64,000 nt of DNA, from positions 186,001 through 250,000 of the forward strand of contig NZ_JASKLS010000007.1 of assembly GCF_030124375.1 (NCBI RefSeq), read 5' to 3'. The notes under the pieces were generated by a model. The model did not search any database. It had not been told where the DNA came from and saw only the letters and a list, made by a program, of their open reading frames with translations. Each line of letters opens with the position of its first letter. Position 1 is the first letter of the stretch. Made by a program: the position numbers and the translations under genes. This stretch comes from Sinorhizobium sp. 6-70 (GTDB taxonomy: Bacteria > Pseudomonadota > Alphaproteobacteria > Rhizobiales > Rhizobiaceae). Shown piece by piece: positions 60,727-64,000 of the stretch.

Positions 60727-61566
60727 ATGACCGCACGTATGGAGAAGAGGTTTGCCGACGTAGCGGCGGAGGGTCGCCCGGTCCTCGTCACCTATTTCAT
60801 GGGGGGCGACCCGGATTTCGACACGTCGTTGGCGATCATGAAGGCGCTGCCCAAGGCGGGCGCCGACGTCATCGAACTTGGCATGCCTTTTTCCGACCCG
60901 ATGGCCGACGGGCCGTCGATCCAGCTCGCGGGGCAACGCTCGCTGAAGGGTGGCCAGACGCTTGCAAAGACGCTTGAGCTTGCGCGCCGCTTCCGCGGAG
61001 AGGACCAGCACACGCCCATCGTGCTGATGGGCTACTACAATCCCATCTACATCTATGGCGTCGATCGTTTCCTGACCGATGCACTGGAAGCAGGGATCGA
61101 TGGCCTGATCGTCGTCGACCTGCCGCCGGAGATGGACGACGAGCTCTGCATCCCCGCGCTGAAGAGGGATATCAACTTCATTCGCCTGGCGACGCCGACG
61201 ACCGATGACCGTCGCTTGCCGAAGGTGCTCGAAAACACGTCTGGCTTCGTGTATTACGTCTCGATGACCGGCATCACCGGTTCGGCTCTGCCGGATCCCT
61301 CGCTGATTGCGGGCGCCGTTCAGCGGATCAAGTCGCACACTGAGCTGCCCGTCTGCGTCGGTTTCGGCGTCAAGACAGCCGAACACGCACGGGCGATCGG
61401 CGCGTCGGCCGACGGTGTCGTCGTCGGCACCGCGATCGTCAATCAGATCGCCTCCAGTCTCACGGAAGACGGACGTGCGACCGATGCGACGGTGCCGGGT
61501 GTCGAAGCGCTGGTCAAGGGCCTCTCGGCTGGTGTGCGGGCGGCAAGGCTCGCTGCAGCCGAATAA
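60727..61566 (+). CDS. trpA: Tryptophan synthase alpha chain
   Basis: A 279-residue TIM barrel releasing indole from indole-3-glycerol phosphate. Catalytic Glu is in [20 protein letters not shown] and the phosphate loop is [13 protein letters not shown]. It is 5 bp after trpB. Confidence 0.98.
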   Translation: MTARMEKRFADVAAEGRPVLVTYFMGGDPDFDTSLAIMKALPKAGADVIELGMPFSDPMADGPSIQLAGQRSLKGGQTLAKTLELARRFRGEDQHTPIVLMGYYNPIYIYGVDRFLTDALEAGIDGLIVVDLPPEMDDELCIPALKRDINFIRLATPTTDDRRLPKVLENTSGFVYYVSMTGITGSALPDPSLIAGAVQRIKSHTELPVCVGFGVKTAEHARAIGASADGVVVGTAIVNQIASSLTEDGRATDATVPGVEALVKGLSAGVRAARLAAAE

Positions 61567-61616
61567 TCGCCCAGATTAACGCGCACAACCCGAAGGAAAT
61601 CTTCAGGAGTTTATAA

Positions 61617-62531
61617 GTGAACTGGATCACAAACTACGTTCGGCCGAAGATCAATTCGATGCTGGGCCGCAGGGAAGTTCCGGAAAATCTCTGGATCAAG
61701 TGCCCTGAAACCGGCGAGATGGTGTTTCATCGCGATCTCGAAGAGAACAAGTGGGTCATTCCGCAGTCCGGATACCATATGAAGATGCCGGCGAAAGCTC
61801 GGCTGAAGGATCTGTTCGACGGCGGGATCTACGAGACGCTGCCGCAGCCGAAGGTTGCGCAGGACCCGCTCAAGTTCCGCGATTCGAAGAAGTACACCGA
61901 TCGCCTGCGCGACAGCCGCGCGAAGACCGAGCTTGAGGATACGATCGTCGCCGGCCTTGGCCTCGTTCAGGGCGTCAAGCTCGTTGCCGTCGTCCACGAG
62001 TTCAACTTTATCGGCGGCTCGCTCGGCATGGCGGCAGGCGAAGCGATCGTGAAGGCCTTCGAGAGGGCGATCGCCGAAAAATGCCCGCTGGTGATCTTTC
62101 CGGCCTCCGGTGGCGCCCGCATGCAGGAAGGCATCCTGTCACTGATGCAGCTTCCGCGCACGACCGTGGCGGTGAACATGCTCAAGGAAGCCGGGCTTCC
62201 CTACATCGTCGTCCTGACGAACCCGACGACAGGTGGCGTGACCGCTTCCTACGCGATGCTCGGCGACATCCACATCGCAGAGCCTGGCGCGGAAATCGGC
62301 TTCGCCGGAAAACGGGTGATCGAGCAGACCCTGCGCGAAAAGTTGCCGGAGGGCTTCCAGACGTCCGAATACCTGCTGGAGCACGGCATGGTCGACATGG
62401 TGGTCAAACGGCATGACCTCCCGGCGACCCTTGCACGTGTACTGAAGATCCTGACGAAGAAACCGGTCGAAGCCGCCAAGCGCGAGAGTGGATCGCAAGC
62501 GACTGCCTTGCCGGTTGCGGCGCGGGCCTAA
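61617..62531 (+). CDS. accD: Acetyl-CoA carboxylase carboxyltransferase subunit beta
   Basis: A 304-residue subunit for malonyl-CoA synthesis. The crotonase-like core has [18 protein letters not shown] and [17 protein letters not shown]. The N-terminal zinc ribbon found in E. coli AccD is degenerate: only C29 remains where four Cys are expected. The start is GTG at 61617 with CAGGAG upstream. It sits in the trpFBA-accD-folC run. Confidence 0.96.
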   Translation: MNWITNYVRPKINSMLGRREVPENLWIKCPETGEMVFHRDLEENKWVIPQSGYHMKMPAKARLKDLFDGGIYETLPQPKVAQDPLKFRDSKKYTDRLRDSRAKTELEDTIVAGLGLVQGVKLVAVVHEFNFIGGSLGMAAGEAIVKAFERAIAEKCPLVIFPASGGARMQEGILSLMQLPRTTVAVNMLKEAGLPYIVVLTNPTTGGVTASYAMLGDIHIAEPGAEIGFAGKRVIEQTLREKLPEGFQTSEYLLEHGMVDMVVKRHDLPATLARVLKILTKKPVEAAKRESGSQATALPVAARA

Positions 62532-62634
62532 ACCTCGCACGGCTCGGTTTCGGTTGACTTGGCATCCCGGTGCGATGCCGCTTCATACTCTTTCGGTGGT
62601 GCGTCCCGGCGGACGATTTTTCGAGGCGATTGAC

Positions 62635-63978
62635 ATGACGGCGACGCAGGTCAGCGAAGCGGCGCAGGAGATCGAAAAGCTTCTCGCCCTGCATCCCAAG
62701 GGGTTCGACCTGTCGCTCGACAGGATTACCCGGCTTTTGGCGGCGCTTGACAACCCGCAGGACCGGTTGCCGCCCGTCATCCATGTCGCTGGCACCAACG
62801 GGAAAGGCTCTGTCACGGCCTTTTCCCGGGCGATCCTCGAGGCTGCAGGCCTCAGCGTCCACGTCCACACGTCGCCGCATCTCGTGAACTGGCACGAGCG
62901 CTATCGGCTGGGCGCCAAGGGTGGCAAGGGTACGCTGGTTGGCGATCGCGTGCTTGCCGATGCGGTGCGGCGCGTGGCTGAGGCCAATGCCGGTCAACAG
63001 ATCACGGTCTTCGAAATCCTAACCGCGGTCACCTTCCTGCTCTTTGCCGATCATCCCGCTGACGTCGCGATCATCGAGGTCGGCCTTGGCGGCCGGTTTG
63101 ACGCGACGAACGTGATCACCCGGCCGGCGGTTTCCGTCATCATGCCGATTTCGCTCGATCACCAGTCCTATCTCGGCGATCGGGTGGAACTGATCGCCGC
63201 CGAAAAGGCAGGCATCATGAAGCGCGGCTGTCCGGTGGTGATCGGTCACCAGGAGGAAGACGGTGTGCGCGACGTGCTCGTCGCTACCGCGGAGCGCCTC
63301 GGTTGCCCGATATCCGTCTACGGTCAGGATTTCATGGCGCATGAGGAGTTTGGCAGGCTCGTCTTCCAGGACGAGCGCGGATTGGCGGATCTGCCGCTGC
63401 CGCGATTGCCCGGTCGGCACCAATACGCCAACGCCGCCGCAGCGATCCGCGCCGTCAGGGCGGCCGGCTTCGATGTGCCGGAGGCAGCGATCGAGAAGGG
63501 CCTGGCCACCGTCGAATGGCCCGGGCGCCTGCAGCGCCTCGCCGGCGGCAAGCTTGCGCATTACGGTCCGCCGGGCGCCGAGATCTGGGTCGACGGCGGT
63601 CACAACCCCGGCGCCGGTCAGGTCATCGCCGAGGCGATGGCGAGTTTCGAGGAGCGCGAGCCACGGCCCCTGTTTCTGATCATCGGCATGATCAACACCA
63701 AGGATCCGGTCGGCTATTTCAGGGCCTTCCTCGATCTTGCGGAGCAGGTTTTCACTGTGCCGATCCACGGATCCGATTCCGGCCTGGACCCGGTCGCCCT
63801 GGCCGAGGATGCCGGCTTTGTCGGCTTTGAGACCACCGCGACCTCGTCTGTTGCCGAAGCGCTCGGGATCATTGCCGAGCTTGTCGACGAGGATCCGGTT
63901 CCGCCGCGCATCCTGATCGGCGGATCGCTTTATCTCGTCGGCGACGTGCTCGCCGAAAACGGCACGCCGCCGCGGTAG
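62635..63978 (+). CDS. folC: Bifunctional folylpolyglutamate synthase / dihydrofolate synthase
   Basis: A 447-residue Mur-ligase-like ATPase. The P-loop is VAGTNGKGSVTAF near residue 58; SPHLVNWHERYRLG and IEVGLGGRFDATNVI are FolC signatures, and DGGHNPGAGQ is the C-terminal motif. The ATG at 62635 is used; a longer frame from 62488 overlaps accD and is unlikely. The gene is complete, ending 22 bp from the window end. Confidence 0.96.
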   Translation: MTATQVSEAAQEIEKLLALHPKGFDLSLDRITRLLAALDNPQDRLPPVIHVAGTNGKGSVTAFSRAILEAAGLSVHVHTSPHLVNWHERYRLGAKGGKGTLVGDRVLADAVRRVAEANAGQQITVFEILTAVTFLLFADHPADVAIIEVGLGGRFDATNVITRPAVSVIMPISLDHQSYLGDRVELIAAEKAGIMKRGCPVVIGHQEEDGVRDVLVATAERLGCPISVYGQDFMAHEEFGRLVFQDERGLADLPLPRLPGRHQYANAAAAIRAVRAAGFDVPEAAIEKGLATVEWPGRLQRLAGGKLAHYGPPGAEIWVDGGHNPGAGQVIAEAMASFEEREPRPLFLIIGMINTKDPVGYFRAFLDLAEQVFTVPIHGSDSGLDPVALAEDAGFVGFETTATSSVAEALGIIAELVDEDPVPPRILIGGSLYLVGDVLAENGTPPR

Positions 63979-63985
63979 GCGGCGT
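63964..63985 (+). terminator. Hairpin at the folC stop
   Basis: ACGCCGCC and GGCGGCGT pair over 8 bp around the folC stop codon region, followed by TT only. Weak terminator candidate. Confidence 0.4.
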
Positions 63986-64000
63986 TTCGGGGGCCGCGCG

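Overview
The window looks like a core chromosomal segment of an alphaproteobacterial rhizobium, most likely Sinorhizobium/Ensifer. The reasons are the high GC content, NAD-GDH of the large type, the htpX-rsmB, leuS-lptE-holA, mnmE-mnmG-rsmG-parA-parB and trpFBA-accD-folC gene orders, an alphaproteobacterial AccD without zinc-ribbon cysteines, and many copies of Sinorhizobium-type intergenic palindromes (RIME-like and two other families). The genus is inferred from recalled gene order and repeats, not from a database search.

Layout: 0-10 kb holds the end of an NAD-glutamate dehydrogenase gene, a UMF1-type MFS transporter, purH, a heparinase II/III-like protein, rsmB, htpX and a small SDHAF4-like gene. 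10-16 kb holds two AMP-forming acyl-CoA synthetases (acetyl- and propionyl-type) flanking a DUF1013/TrcR regulator, then a YggS-type PLP protein. 16-20.6 kb is leuS-lptE-holA. 20.9-31 kb is the replication and segregation region: parB, parA, rsmG, mnmG, mnmE, rho, hemJ and hemE on the minus strand, a noncoding 406-bp hemE/PDRP gap with DnaA-box-like sequences that I read as oriC, and a constellation of parS-like palindromes from 9.3 to 31.9 kb. 30.5-34.3 kb on the plus strand is a PDRP (DUF299) gene, maf, aroE, coaE and dnaQ. 34.4-41 kb is secB, fxsA and then timA-mltA-smr-xre-gyrB. 41-45 kb is a nitroreductase, a PLP decarboxylase and a succinate-semialdehyde dehydrogenase.

45-55.5 kb is the most accessory-like part: a sugar-acid catabolic locus with an HpcH/HpaI aldolase, a GntR regulator with two apparent winged-helix domains, a UxaA-family dehydratase, an aldose 1-dehydrogenase-like aldo/keto reductase, a CUT2 sugar ABC transporter, a zinc dehydrogenase and a COG3618 lactonase. 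Together they suggest non-phosphorylative oxidation of a sugar such as L-fucose to pyruvate plus an aldehyde. A motif shared by two upstream regions is a candidate operator. 55.8-64 kb holds phaZ (PHB depolymerase), a DUF2852 protein, a YgjP-like metallopeptidase, and trpF-trpB-trpA-accD-folC.

I found no tRNA, rRNA, CRISPR array, transposase, prophage or obvious defence island. No clearly novel multi-gene system is visible. The points most worth checking are the parS array, the oriC assignment, the double-HTH GntR protein with its putative operator, and the repeat families.
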